This document shows, piece by piece, positions 35,286 to 44,302 of a stretch of DNA of 64,000 nt. Below the pieces are notes generated by a model. That model had not been told where the DNA came from, ran no database searches, and saw nothing but the letters and a program-made list of their open reading frames with translations. Numbering within the stretch: the first letter of the stretch is position 1; each line of letters begins with the position of its first letter. The stretch is from Aureispira sp964404215 (GTDB taxonomy: Bacteria; Bacteroidota; Bacteroidia; Chitinophagales; Saprospiraceae): NCBI GenBank assembly GCA_964404215.1, contig CAYOJF010000008.1, positions 1 to 64,000 of the forward strand. Reading direction: 5' to 3'. The translations under genes were made by a program, and so were the position numbers.

Positions 35286-36923
35286 ATGAAATTTAATCGC
35301 CTACCTCTACTAATGGGGTTATTTATAGGGATTTTGACCACTCCTTTCAGTGGTCTCTTGGCACAGGACTCCGAAGACCAAGCACCTGCTATAAAAGCTC
35401 CTACCAAAAAAGTAAAAGAGTTTGATCCCATTCGCTTTATTGATATGGGAGTTGCTTCAAGCTCTAGAGCATTCAAATCCCGTAAAGTAGCACGCTATAA
35501 TATGTGGGAATATATTGAAAATGATTGTGACCTGCCGTCAGGGGAAGTTCCTGTAGAGTTGATTAATGCCTTTGATGGTATTAGCCGAAAGAACCAAAGT
35601 TCTATTTTTGATTTGATCAAAGGTAATGTCCAAATATCTAATCAAATCATTAGCCCTACTGAACGACAGTTCATGCATAGCCCGTTCTTAACACCAGGTT
35701 CGAGCTCCAAAATATTTGGCTGTCTTTCTGGACTAAACTATAGGGAAGAGAATTTCATTCTGAACAATGTAGACTATTTTGAAATCCTAACAGAAAATCT
35801 CTATTACATAAGGGATGAACTCGAATACAGCTACCACAAAAATGGACGCTCTTATCATTGTGATATTATTCGCAATAGTAATGATTTTGATAAAGTACTA
35901 GATGATCCTACACGTGTTGGGTGGGTCTTTAGTATTGGGGGTGGACATGCCTTAGGAAACTACTTGTACATTGAGCAAGGGCAACACTCCACACCAGAAT
36001 ACCTTAATATTGTAAAGAAAAATATTAGCAAACTAAAAGGAACTACTCCTATTCGGACAGATCCTCAAGAATATTTAGACATTCCTATTTTTTCGATCAA
36101 TTTTGGAAATTTTTTCGACGATGGAATGTCAGGAAAAGCATCTCGTTTGTCCTTAGCAGAAGAAGAAGCTTTCCGAACACCAATTAATGTAGGAGGAGAT
36201 ATTACTCCACTAGGAGTAGCTACAATTACAGAATTACTAAGCAAAAAAAATAATCAAAGGCGTATTTTGATTGATATTGCAGGAATGAGCCTACGATCTA
36301 GACAATGGTATTATGATTTCATCAAAGACCAACGTTATCGTAAAGACACTATTCCTATTCTATGTTTGGGGGTTGGAGTTAGTGGATTAAGCATCAAGGA
36401 TGGTAGCTATGGCAATAGCGATAAAAACTCCCTACTTAGTCATCAAGAAGCCAATATGGCAAAACAGGATATGAAGAACATTCTATCTTCAGATGGACTG
36501 ATGGGATTATCATTAGAAAGAAATAAACTTGCCGGTAAAGCTTTTATTTCACGTTATGAAAGTATGCTTCCTGGCTCTGCTAATAGAAAAAGAGTAGTAG
36601 TGGATGCTATTGTGGGGAATCTGTGTAAAGTAATTCACTCTTGTCAAAATATCAAGGCATGGGATATGATTACGATCACTTCTCACTTTGATACACATGC
36701 CCGTCATTTTGAAGAATTCAGTTCTTCATCTGACATGGTGGTCTTGCACAGAGCTCTTGTTGATTTTTTCGAAAATCCTAGAGATATAGAAGGACTATAC
36801 ACAGCTAAAGAGATTAAAAAATTCATGTATAACTATTCTGCAAAAGAAATTGTAGACAAAGTTATGTTTAAAAATGCCCTCCGTTTCCTAAAAAAACACC
36901 TACCAGAAGCGGAAGCAAATTAA
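35286..36923 (+). CDS. Exported M19 dipeptidase-like protein, likely a pseudoenzyme
   Basis: A signal peptide (about residues 1-26, ending LLAQ) and a 515-residue domain that follows the membrane dipeptidase (M19) barrel. The recognisable frame includes FSIGGGHALGNYL (215-227), DGMSGKASRLSL (279-290), RILIDIAGMSLRSRQWYY (326-343) and PILCLGVGVSG (357-367). Where active relatives have His, Asp or Glu ligands (DxHxH start, IEGGH, HHF/GHA, IDIKHMS, SHAxVSG), this copy has Gly, Ala, Phe or Lys. It probably lacks metal and catalysis and may bind a ligand or act as a scaffold. Relatives named from memory, so the loss is inferred. Confidence 0.65.
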   Translation: MKFNRLPLLMGLFIGILTTPFSGLLAQDSEDQAPAIKAPTKKVKEFDPIRFIDMGVASSSRAFKSRKVARYNMWEYIENDCDLPSGEVPVELINAFDGISRKNQSSIFDLIKGNVQISNQIISPTERQFMHSPFLTPGSSSKIFGCLSGLNYREENFILNNVDYFEILTENLYYIRDELEYSYHKNGRSYHCDIIRNSNDFDKVLDDPTRVGWVFSIGGGHALGNYLYIEQGQHSTPEYLNIVKKNISKLKGTTPIRTDPQEYLDIPIFSINFGNFFDDGMSGKASRLSLAEEEAFRTPINVGGDITPLGVATITELLSKKNNQRRILIDIAGMSLRSRQWYYDFIKDQRYRKDTIPILCLGVGVSGLSIKDGSYGNSDKNSLLSHQEANMAKQDMKNILSSDGLMGLSLERNKLAGKAFISRYESMLPGSANRKRVVVDAIVGNLCKVIHSCQNIKAWDMITITSHFDTHARHFEEFSSSSDMVVLHRALVDFFENPRDIEGLYTAKEIKKFMYNYSAKEIVDKVMFKNALRFLKKHLPEAEAN

Positions 36924-36945
36924 GCATTTTTAACGCTTTTATGAC

Positions 36946-36993
36946 AAAAGCCCCCGTTTTGTTTAACTAAACTTAAACAAAACGGGGGCTTTT
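36946..36993 (+). terminator. Strong intrinsic terminator
   Basis: A 21-bp perfect stem (arms 36946-36966 and 36973-36993, six-base loop) with a GCCCCC/GGGGGC core. The arms end in AAAA and TTTT, so it can serve either strand. It closes the dipeptidase-like gene. Confidence 0.92.
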
Positions 36994-37160
36994 GCGTTAT
37001 GGGTATGAATCAAAAATCTAAGAGTCTATTAGTAGAACAGTGTGAATTCGTGTACCTATACCTATTGTTATTTTCTATTAAAGTTAAAATTCCATAGAAT
37101 TAGGCTATCAAAAACATTGCTACTCCTATACTCAAATACTTACTATCGAACACTTTTTAT

Positions 37161-38621
37161 ATGAAAATTGATGTAATTGGCTCTGGTTTCTCTAGCCTCG
37201 CAGCAGCTTGTTTCCTTTCTAAACAAGGGCATGAAGTCAATGTTTACGAAAAAAATGAAATGGCTGGTGGACGAGCCAGAATATTTGAAGCAGAAGGCTT
37301 CCGGTTTGACATGGGCCCATCTTGGTACTGGATGCCAGATCTTATTGATAAATTATTTGAAGATCTAGGCGAGAAAAGAGAAGATTACTTTGAGCTAATA
37401 CGGCTAGATCCTTCTTACAAAGTATTTTGGAAGGACAAAACCGCTAGTAGCCTCCCTGCCTCTCTAGATGAACTATACACGATGTTCGATGGTCTAGAAG
37501 AAGATGGTGGAAAAAAATTGAAATCGTTTTTGGAAGCTGCTGCTGTAAAATACAAAGTTGGTACAGAAAAATTTTTAGAAAAACCTGGATTAAAATACTC
37601 TGAACTGTTAGATATAGAGGTTTTCAAAAATTTCTTCAAGTTAGATTTATTCAAGTCCGTAGAAAAAGATGTTTGTAATCGTTTTAGTTCCGAAAAAGCG
37701 AGAACCATCCTTCGTTTTCCTGTCTTGTTTTTGGGGGAAATGCCACAACGAATTCCTTCCCTATACACACTAATGAACTTTGCTGATCTAAAGTTGGGTA
37801 CTTGGTATCCCAAAGGTGGTATGCATCAATTGGTCTTGGCACTTAAGAAAATTGCGACTCAAAATGGAGCCAAATTTCACTTTGACAGCCCAGTCAAATC
37901 TTTTATTTGTGATGATAAGAAGATTGTAAAACTAGATTTCGGTGAAGATAAATTTAAAGAAGTAGAACAAGTTATAGCAGGGGCAGATTACAACTTTGTA
38001 GAACAGAATCTCGTCCCCAAAAAATTTAGACGCTATGATGCTGCTTATTGGGATAAACGCAAAATGGCTCCCTCTTGCCTAATCTATTATGTAGGTATCA
38101 ATAAACGACTGCATGATTTGGAGCATCATAATTTATTTTTTGATGAGGATTTGATGGAACATGGTACTCATATTTATGACAATCCTTCTTGGCCTGAGCA
38201 GCCACTTTTTTATGCAAGTTTGACCTCCAAAACAGATCCAGATGTAGCTCCTGAGGGATGCGAAAATTTATTTTTATTGATCCCGATTGCTCCTAACCTA
38301 GAAGATACAGAAGAAATTAGAGCAAAATACCTAGATATTATTATCAAACGTATTGAAGACCAAACTAATCAGTCTGTTAAGGAACATATTATCTATAAGC
38401 GTACCTACTGTATCAAGGATTTTAAAAAGGATTATAATGCCTACAAAGGCAATGCTTATGGATTGGCAAATACACTACTTCAGACTGCTAACCTGAAACC
38501 AAAAATCACTTCAAAACTCAATAACTTGACCTACTGTGGTCAACTGACCGTTCCAGGACCTGGTGTACCACCAGCTCTTATTTCAGGAAAAGTAGCGGCT
38601 CTATTAACGATGAAAAAATAA
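37161..38621 (+). CDS. crtI: Phytoene desaturase, CrtI type
   Basis: Desaturates phytoene stepwise to lycopene with FAD. The N-terminal GSGFSSLAAACFLSKQGHEV dinucleotide fold and EKNEMAGGRAR block are typical, as is the C-terminal QLTVPGPGVPPALISG motif that separates CrtI from CrtD. The FDMGPSWYWMPDL segment is the usual substrate-side block. It begins the carotenoid cluster; crtB follows 12 bp downstream. It acts at the inner membrane. Assignment as the phytoene (not hydroxylycopene) enzyme rests on this motif and on gene order. Confidence 0.92.
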   Translation: MKIDVIGSGFSSLAAACFLSKQGHEVNVYEKNEMAGGRARIFEAEGFRFDMGPSWYWMPDLIDKLFEDLGEKREDYFELIRLDPSYKVFWKDKTASSLPASLDELYTMFDGLEEDGGKKLKSFLEAAAVKYKVGTEKFLEKPGLKYSELLDIEVFKNFFKLDLFKSVEKDVCNRFSSEKARTILRFPVLFLGEMPQRIPSLYTLMNFADLKLGTWYPKGGMHQLVLALKKIATQNGAKFHFDSPVKSFICDDKKIVKLDFGEDKFKEVEQVIAGADYNFVEQNLVPKKFRRYDAAYWDKRKMAPSCLIYYVGINKRLHDLEHHNLFFDEDLMEHGTHIYDNPSWPEQPLFYASLTSKTDPDVAPEGCENLFLLIPIAPNLEDTEEIRAKYLDIIIKRIEDQTNQSVKEHIIYKRTYCIKDFKKDYNAYKGNAYGLANTLLQTANLKPKITSKLNNLTYCGQLTVPGPGVPPALISGKVAALLTMKK

Positions 38622-38633
38622 ACTCTATCTAAT

Positions 38634-39470
38634 ATGAAAAATCTATTCGACGTTCATTCGATTGCATCCGCTAGAGATGTGACTAAGACCTACAGTACTT
38701 CTTTTTACAAAAGTGTCTCCATGCTTGGCGAAGATATTCGTGATGATGTCCATGCTATCTATGGTATGGTACGTTATGCTGACGAAATTGTAGATACTTT
38801 CCATGATTACGAAAAGGAGACTCTCCTAGAAGAGTTTCGAGTAGAAACTTTCCGTTCTGTGGAGCGAAAAATTTCACTCAATCCTATTCTAAATGCGTTC
38901 CAAGCCACTGTCAACAAGTATCAGATTGATATGGATTTGGTACAAACATTTTTTGATAGTATGGCAATGGACTTGAATCCTGTTGACTACAACAAAAATT
39001 TATACGAAAAGTACATCTTAGGTTCTGCTGAAGTAGTGGGATTGATGTGCCTCAAAATTTTTGTTTATGGTTCAGAGGAAGAATACCAGAGACTCAAACC
39101 ATTTGCTATGAAATTAGGTTCTGCTTTCCAAAAAATCAACTTTTTGAGAGACCTGAAAGATGATGTCAGTGATCTAGGAAGAGTCTATTTCCCTAGCCTA
39201 GGTGACAATGGATTGGATCTAGAGAAAAAGCTAGAAATCGAAAAAGAAATTGAATTAGAGTTTTTAGAAGCCTACAAGGGAGTCATTGAACTACCTAAAT
39301 CTGCTCGATTTGGTGTTTATGTTGCCTATCGTTATTACTTTGGCTTACTCAAAAAAATACAAGCGAAAACTGTCAAAGATTTGATGAATCAACGAGTACG
39401 TATCAATGATTTTTCCAAATATCTTATTTTTGTCAAGTCTTACCTAAGACATTCGTTCAATGTACTATAA
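38634..39470 (+). CDS. crtB: Phytoene synthase
   Basis: Condenses two GGPP to 15-cis-phytoene, the first committed carotenoid step. Both aspartate-rich motifs are present: YADEIVD (about residues 47-53) and FLRDLKDDVSDLGR (about 177-190), which bind Mg-diphosphate. The length of 278 residues is standard for the bacterial enzyme. It is translated from the carotenoid operon, 12 bp after crtI and three bases before crtD. The GGPP synthase gene crtE is not in this window. Confidence 0.95.
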   Translation: MKNLFDVHSIASARDVTKTYSTSFYKSVSMLGEDIRDDVHAIYGMVRYADEIVDTFHDYEKETLLEEFRVETFRSVERKISLNPILNAFQATVNKYQIDMDLVQTFFDSMAMDLNPVDYNKNLYEKYILGSAEVVGLMCLKIFVYGSEEEYQRLKPFAMKLGSAFQKINFLRDLKDDVSDLGRVYFPSLGDNGLDLEKKLEIEKEIELEFLEAYKGVIELPKSARFGVYVAYRYYFGLLKKIQAKTVKDLMNQRVRINDFSKYLIFVKSYLRHSFNVL

Positions 39471-39473
39471 TCA

Positions 39474-40940
39474 ATGAAAAAGAAAATTGCAATAATAGGG
39501 GCTGGAGTAGCTGGCGTTTCCGCTGCTCTCCGCCTCAATAAGCGTGGGTACGAGGTTACTGTTTATGAAAAAAACAGCTACGTTGGTGGAAAAATGAACC
39601 AATTCACCCAAGACGGATATCGTTGGGACACGGGTCCTTCTGTCTTTACTCTTCCCAATTTATTGGAAGAACTCTACACCTTATATGATAAGAATATAGC
39701 GGATTATATGTCCTATACCAAACAGGATCATTCTTGCATCTATTTTTTTGATGACGGTACGGAACTCACTTTCTATACCGACACTGATAAATTGACAAAA
39801 GAAGTCGAAGATAAATTAGGTATAGAACCACAACCTTTGGTTGATTATTTAGCAGATTGCAAAGAGAAATACGAAGTAGTGGGCAGTATGTTCTTAGAAA
39901 ATCCTGTTCACAAAGTAGGTATGCTACCTTGGGACAAGGTCAAAAAGGCCATTCCTTTTCTATTTACAGGTGGGGTATTTCGTTCTCTTGATTCGCTCAA
40001 TCAAAGAGATCTAAAGCACGATAAACTAGTTCAACTATTCAATCGTTATGCCACTTACAATGGATCTAGCCCTTATCATGCTTCTTCTATCTTGAGTATG
40101 ATTGCTCACCTTGACCAGACCATTGGCACCTTTTATCCTAAAGGTGGTATGCGTAGTATTATTGGTGGACTGTATCAGTTGGCACAAGAAGAAGGAATTC
40201 AATTTTTGCTCAGCCAAAATATTGAACATTGCCATAGGAAAGCGAATAAATATGAGGTCAAATCTAATGGAAAAATCGCTACTTTTGACAAAGTAATTTC
40301 AGCGATTGATCATCTACAGTTTTATAAGCATATCCTAGATGACCAAAAGCTTTACAAAAAGTATAAAAAACAAGAGCGTTCTGCTTCTGCATTCATTTTT
40401 TATTGGGGTATGAATAAGCGTTACGAAAAACTCGATCTTCACAATATTTTCTTTAGCAAAGATTACAAAGAGGAGTTCTCTGAAATGTTTGACCAACTAC
40501 AAATTCCTTCTGACCCTACTATTTATATCAATATTACGAGCAAATGTGACCCAGAGGATGCTCCAGAAGGTGGAGAAAACTGGTTTGTGATGGTAAATGT
40601 CCCTGCTGGCACTAAATTCACACCTGAACTAACTGCCAAAACAAAACAAATCATTATTGATAAATTGGAAAAAGCTTTAGGTGAATCTGTTAGTAATGCC
40701 ATTGCAACAGAACGTACTTGGTATCCTGAAAAAATTGCCCAAGATACAGGTTCTTATATGGGAGCTCTATATGGTGCTTCGCAAAATACAAAAACGGCTG
40801 CCCTAACACGACATCCTAATCATTCTAGTAAATATAAAGATCTTTATTTCTGTGGAGGCACGGTACATCCTGGTGGTGGAGTTCCTGTCTCTATACAGTC
40901 TGCCAAGATTGTAGACAAAATTATTGCGAATGAAGCCTAA
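39474..40940 (+). CDS. crtD: Carotenoid 3,4-desaturase, CrtD type
   Basis: A CrtI-family flavoprotein of 488 residues with FAD motif IGAGVAGVSAALRLNKRGYEV. Its C-terminal FCGGTVHPGGGVPVSIQSAK is the CrtD-type signature; the expected substrate is a 1-hydroxy carotenoid, which it desaturates at C3-C4. Position between crtB and cruF supports this. The next gene's ATG lies at 40930, overlapping the end by 11 bases. A role as a second phytoene desaturase is less likely because a CrtI copy is already present. Confidence 0.9.
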   Translation: MKKKIAIIGAGVAGVSAALRLNKRGYEVTVYEKNSYVGGKMNQFTQDGYRWDTGPSVFTLPNLLEELYTLYDKNIADYMSYTKQDHSCIYFFDDGTELTFYTDTDKLTKEVEDKLGIEPQPLVDYLADCKEKYEVVGSMFLENPVHKVGMLPWDKVKKAIPFLFTGGVFRSLDSLNQRDLKHDKLVQLFNRYATYNGSSPYHASSILSMIAHLDQTIGTFYPKGGMRSIIGGLYQLAQEEGIQFLLSQNIEHCHRKANKYEVKSNGKIATFDKVISAIDHLQFYKHILDDQKLYKKYKKQERSASAFIFYWGMNKRYEKLDLHNIFFSKDYKEEFSEMFDQLQIPSDPTIYINITSKCDPEDAPEGGENWFVMVNVPAGTKFTPELTAKTKQIIIDKLEKALGESVSNAIATERTWYPEKIAQDTGSYMGALYGASQNTKTAALTRHPNHSSKYKDLYFCGGTVHPGGGVPVSIQSAKIVDKIIANEA

Positions 40941-41556
40941 ATACATTAGTCTATTTCTTCCCGTCCTAATTCTCTTTCATATTATTGGATTAGTACTTTT
41001 TTTGATGCCTGATCGTGTCGAAGGATTGTCTGGACTCAATATGCTACTCTGTAGTACACTTGTTTTTTTAGCCAGTGATATTTACCGAAAAGAAGCCGCT
41101 CTCCTATTGTTCATATTTGCAGGTGGTTTTTTCGTGGAGTATATTGGTATCAATACAGGGTTGTTTTTTGGAACCTATGAATACGGACAAGAACTCGGTT
41201 GGACAATTGGTGGTGTTCCTTATGTGCTTGGGTTGAATTGGTATTGTATTGTAGCCGCTTCCGCACACTTGGTATGGAAGTTTCTTCCTAAACAACATTT
41301 ATTATTGCAGGCTTTGTTAACGGCTATTGCCTGTACAGTAATGGATTTTATAATAGAGCCTGTTGCGATGCATTATGATTTCTGGGATTGGCAAGGAGGA
41401 GTTGTTCCTCTCAATAATTATATTTGTTGGTTTGTTTTTTCGGCTATCTTTGCGGTAATTTATCTCAAATTTTCTACTAAGTTAAATACCACTGCCATCT
41501 ATTTGTATGGCATCTGGGGTACTTTTTTTTTAATACTTAATATTTTCATGAATTAG
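40930..41556 (+). CDS. cruF: Carotenoid 1,2-hydratase, CruF
   Basis: A membrane protein of 208 residues, with about six to seven hydrophobic segments, of the CruF family (formerly a DUF422-type carotenoid protein). CruF adds water across the 1,2 double bond of the acyclic end. Typical blocks include FFVEYIGINTGLFFGTYEYG and a PVAMHYDFWDW segment. The frame can start at TTG 40924, but ATG 40930 is better and gives translational coupling with crtD. The gene is followed by crtZ 33 bp later. Confidence 0.9.
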   Translation: MKPKYISLFLPVLILFHIIGLVLFLMPDRVEGLSGLNMLLCSTLVFLASDIYRKEAALLLFIFAGGFFVEYIGINTGLFFGTYEYGQELGWTIGGVPYVLGLNWYCIVAASAHLVWKFLPKQHLLLQALLTAIACTVMDFIIEPVAMHYDFWDWQGGVVPLNNYICWFVFSAIFAVIYLKFSTKLNTTAIYLYGIWGTFFLILNIFMN

Positions 41557-41589
41557 AGTTAAACTCTCTAATCTAATTTGTTCTTAATT

Positions 41590-42036
41590 ATGAATATAGT
41601 ACTGTTCATCGTTGCCTTTTTGATTTCTTTTTTTGGTATGGAATTCATGGCATGGGCAACACACAAATATGTAATGCATGGTTTTTTATGGTTTTTACAC
41701 GAAGACCACCATCAACCAACTAAAGGATATGTTTTCCAAAAAAATGATGCCTTTTTTCTAGTTTATGCCATTCCATCTTGGCTCTGTATTATGCTTGGTA
41801 TGATGTGGCAAGTTCCTTTTTCTATTGGATTTGGATTTGGCATTGCTGCTTATGGTATTGTCTATTTCTTAGTGCATGATGTTCTTATACACAGGAGATT
41901 CAAATGGTTTGACAAAATTGATTCTCCTTATTTTAGAGCGATCAGAAAGGCACATAAAATACATCACAAAAATATGGAAAAGGAAGAAGGTACTTGCTTT
42001 GGATTATTAGTTGTACCTCGTAAATTTCATAAATAA
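41590..42036 (+). CDS. crtZ: Beta-carotene hydroxylase
   Basis: A membrane di-iron hydroxylase of the fatty-acid-hydroxylase superfamily. The histidine boxes are complete: HKYVMH, HEDHH, HDVLIHRRF and HKIHH. ATG 41590 is chosen; the longer TTG frame from 41578 adds only MFLI. It hydroxylates the C3 position of a beta ring, so with one cyclised end it gives the 3-hydroxy end group. Its stop overlaps the start of the cyclase gene by one base. Confidence 0.92.
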   Translation: MNIVLFIVAFLISFFGMEFMAWATHKYVMHGFLWFLHEDHHQPTKGYVFQKNDAFFLVYAIPSWLCIMLGMMWQVPFSIGFGFGIAAYGIVYFLVHDVLIHRRFKWFDKIDSPYFRAIRKAHKIHHKNMEKEEGTCFGLLVVPRKFHK

Positions 42037-42710
42037 TGATGGGACATAACTTTTACTTATGGATCAATTTAGGGGCTTTTATTTTTCCTTTTCTATTAAG
42101 TTTTGATCGAAAAGTACATTACATTGGTGACTTCAAGGCTATTCTTACCGCAATTATTGCGGTAGCTGTTCCGTTCCTAGTGTGGGACTATTACTTCACT
42201 GATGCCCAAATATGGGGGTTTAATGATGATTATATCAGTGGTATTCACTTAGCCAACTTACCCCTAGGCGAAGTTCTTTTTTTCATCGTAGTTCCTTACT
42301 GTTGCACCTTTGTTTATGCCTGTTGCAAAGCCTACTTTCAACGTTTTGATTTTAGTAATTTCAATTTCTTTTTATATTCCTTTCTGTCAATTTACGGTCT
42401 GGTTGTATTAGTCTTAGGGTGGGGAAATTGGTACAGTACCTTAGTCAGTGTACTGGCATTGCTCTCATTGGGGATACATTATATAATGAAGTGGAATTTT
42501 AAATTTTTCCCACTTGCATTTACGCTCGCGATGATTCCTTTTTTATTAATGAATGGAGTCCTGACAGGAGCCATTACTCCAGAGCCTATTGTTTGGTATA
42601 ATTCTGACCATATTATTGGTTGGCGTTATTATACTATTCCTATCGAAGATGTGCTCTATGCCTTTGTTTTATTATACTGGAATGTTGTCATTTATGAATG
42701 GAGAAAGTAA
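42036..42710 (+). CDS. Lycopene cyclase, CrtYcd type
   Basis: A six- to seven-helix membrane protein of 224 residues, made of two repeats like the fused CrtYc-Yd cyclases. The first has WDYYFTDAQIWGFNDDYISG and LPLGEVLFFIVVPY; the second has a WYNSDHIIGWRYYTIPIEDV block. It closes a beta ring at the psi end of the carotenoid. The start codon is ATG 42036, overlapping the crtZ stop, or ATG 42039. It ends one base before the stop of a convergent minus-strand gene. Confidence 0.9.
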   Translation: MMGHNFYLWINLGAFIFPFLLSFDRKVHYIGDFKAILTAIIAVAVPFLVWDYYFTDAQIWGFNDDYISGIHLANLPLGEVLFFIVVPYCCTFVYACCKAYFQRFDFSNFNFFLYSFLSIYGLVVLVLGWGNWYSTLVSVLALLSLGIHYIMKWNFKFFPLAFTLAMIPFLLMNGVLTGAITPEPIVWYNSDHIIGWRYYTIPIEDVLYAFVLLYWNVVIYEWRK

Positions 42711-42711
42711 G

Positions 42712-43167
42712 CTATCCAATTATAATTGATTCTTCTATCATTTGAGGGTCAATTATAATTTCCTTTACTGCAATTACCCCTAAAAACATCAATATGAGTA
42801 ATCCTATTGCAATAAAAGGTGACAGGGTCATTAATTGCCAAAAAGTCTTCTGATATTTGATCGCTTCTTCTAAATCCGCTATTGTTTTACTAAATAGATA
42901 AGTGTTGAGGGATTGAGCTGATCTAAATAAAGCCCAATTGAGATAAATGGTTAGACCTAAACCTAGCAATAGAATTGTTCCTATCACAAACCCCATGTAA
43001 ATGTCGAAAGTACTCCCCCTCATAATCATCTGATATTCATGCGAACCAAAAAGATTATAGAAAAAGAACAGAACTGTCCCTACGATAGAAACCAATAGCA
43101 TAAAAGCAACTACTCGTTGCCAAAAAATGACCTTTCTGAAAGATTTCAAATCATCTGTTGATTGCAT
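42712..43167 (-). CDS. Membrane protein, tandem paralogue 1, 151 aa
   Basis: First of three tandem paralogues. Three hydrophobic segments (about residues 16-36, 50-72 and 112-134) with the pattern KVIFWQRVVAFMLLVSIVG near the start and FWQLMTLSPFIAIGLLILM near the end. The topology recalls DUF5362-type proteins of Bacteroidota, a weak match from memory. Function unknown. The stop is one base past the end of the convergent cyclase gene. The N-terminal coding part is almost identical in DNA to the next paralogue. Confidence 0.75.
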   Translation of the reverse strand: MQSTDDLKSFRKVIFWQRVVAFMLLVSIVGTVLFFFYNLFGSHEYQMIMRGSTFDIYMGFVIGTILLLGLGLTIYLNWALFRSAQSLNTYLFSKTIADLEEAIKYQKTFWQLMTLSPFIAIGLLILMFLGVIAVKEIIIDPQMIEESIIIG

Positions 43168-43195
43168 AATATTTCTAGTAATTGTTTTAGTCCCT

Positions 43196-43663
43196 TCAGC
43201 CTACTTGTATTCCTGTTTCGTCAATCATTGGTATTGGTTCCCTTACTCTCATGTTTTCAGACATAAATATCAATATCACTACCATCAATAAAAATAAAGC
43301 AATAGCAATGAAAGGTGATAGTGTAAATAACTTCCAAAAAGTAGTTTGATATTTCACTGACTTTTCCAAGTCTTTCATTTCCTCACTCGCTATATAATAT
43401 TGAAGACACCTAGATGCTCTAAAAAGTGTCCAATTGAGGTAAAGGGTAAGCCCCAAGCCTATCAAGCAGGTGATCCCTATTACTACACCTGCATACAAAT
43501 CTTGGCTTCGTCCTTCAAAAAATTTTCGATACTCGTAGGAGTCCAAAAAGAAGTAAAAAAAGAACAGAACTACCCCTACGATAGAAACCAATAGCATAAA
43601 AGCAACTACTCGTTGCCAAAAAATGACCTTTTTGAAAGACGCTGAATCGACTATACTTTCCAT
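43196..43663 (-). CDS. Membrane protein, tandem paralogue 2, 155 aa
   Basis: Second paralogue. The first membrane segment is the same as in paralogue 1 (KKVIFWQRVVAFMLLVSIVG), and 68 bp of DNA differ in only one or two places. It keeps the TTFWKLFTLSPFIAIALFLLM motif. The tail is longer and ends in a polar stretch. Function unknown. The gene order (three copies, same strand, 30-100 bp apart) suggests one transcription unit, coming from repeated duplication. Confidence 0.75.
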   Translation of the reverse strand: MESIVDSASFKKVIFWQRVVAFMLLVSIVGVVLFFFYFFLDSYEYRKFFEGRSQDLYAGVVIGITCLIGLGLTLYLNWTLFRASRCLQYYIASEEMKDLEKSVKYQTTFWKLFTLSPFIAIALFLLMVVILIFMSENMRVREPIPMIDETGIQVG

Positions 43664-43761
43664 AATCCTTTACTACTTTACATTTTTAGTTCTAGTTACA
43701 TCATAATAAGGATACAGATGACCTTTGGAGTATTTGTATCCTACTGATATTTATTAGAATC

Positions 43762-44250
43762 TTACCCAACTCTTATAGGGTCGACTACCATAGGCTCTAT
43801 TGCTGGCTCTATACTATCTCTTTCTATTTCATAAATAGACATTGCTCCTACGAGCATCAATAGGAATAATCCAGTAGCAATAAAAGGTGATAATGTAAAT
43901 AATTTCCAAAAAGTAGTCTGGTGTTTTACAGATTCTTCCCACTCTTTTAACTCTCCACTTCCTACATAATATTTTAGGTACTTTCCTGCCCTAAATAAAG
44001 TCCAATTGAGGTAACACGTAAGACATAGTCCTATTAAACAGGTCGCTCCTATCAATACTCCTACGTAAAAAAACCTAGACTTTGTCTGAAAAAGTCTTCG
44101 ATACTCATAAGAATCAATAAAAAAATAGAAAAAAGTAAAGATAGCTGTCACTATAGAAATTAACAGCAAAAAGGCAATTAAGCGTTGCCAAAAAAGTATT
44201 TTTTTGAACGAATTGAAATCAGTGATCCTTTCCATAATAATCTTTTCCAT
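43762..44250 (-). CDS. Membrane protein, tandem paralogue 3, 162 aa
   Basis: Third and more diverged paralogue. The FKKILFWQRLIAFLLLISIVT segment and FWKLFTLSPFIATGLFLLM segment are conserved; the loops differ. The start could be ATG 44250 or the internal ATG at residue six. No family name is certain. It is the first of the three in transcription order, 52 bp after the coiled-coil gene. Confidence 0.75.
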   Translation of the reverse strand: MEKIIMERITDFNSFKKILFWQRLIAFLLLISIVTAIFTFFYFFIDSYEYRRLFQTKSRFFYVGVLIGATCLIGLCLTCYLNWTLFRAGKYLKYYVGSGELKEWEESVKHQTTFWKLFTLSPFIATGLFLLMLVGAMSIYEIERDSIEPAIEPMVVDPIRVG

Positions 44251-44302
44251 TTTTAAAGCAGCTGCTTGGAAGTTTTTTGAGAAGCCGTGATGAAATGATT
44301 CG

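Noticed and set aside
37415..37813. A 132-codon minus-strand frame in crtI
   Set aside because: A shadow of the strong crtI frame with no plausible product.
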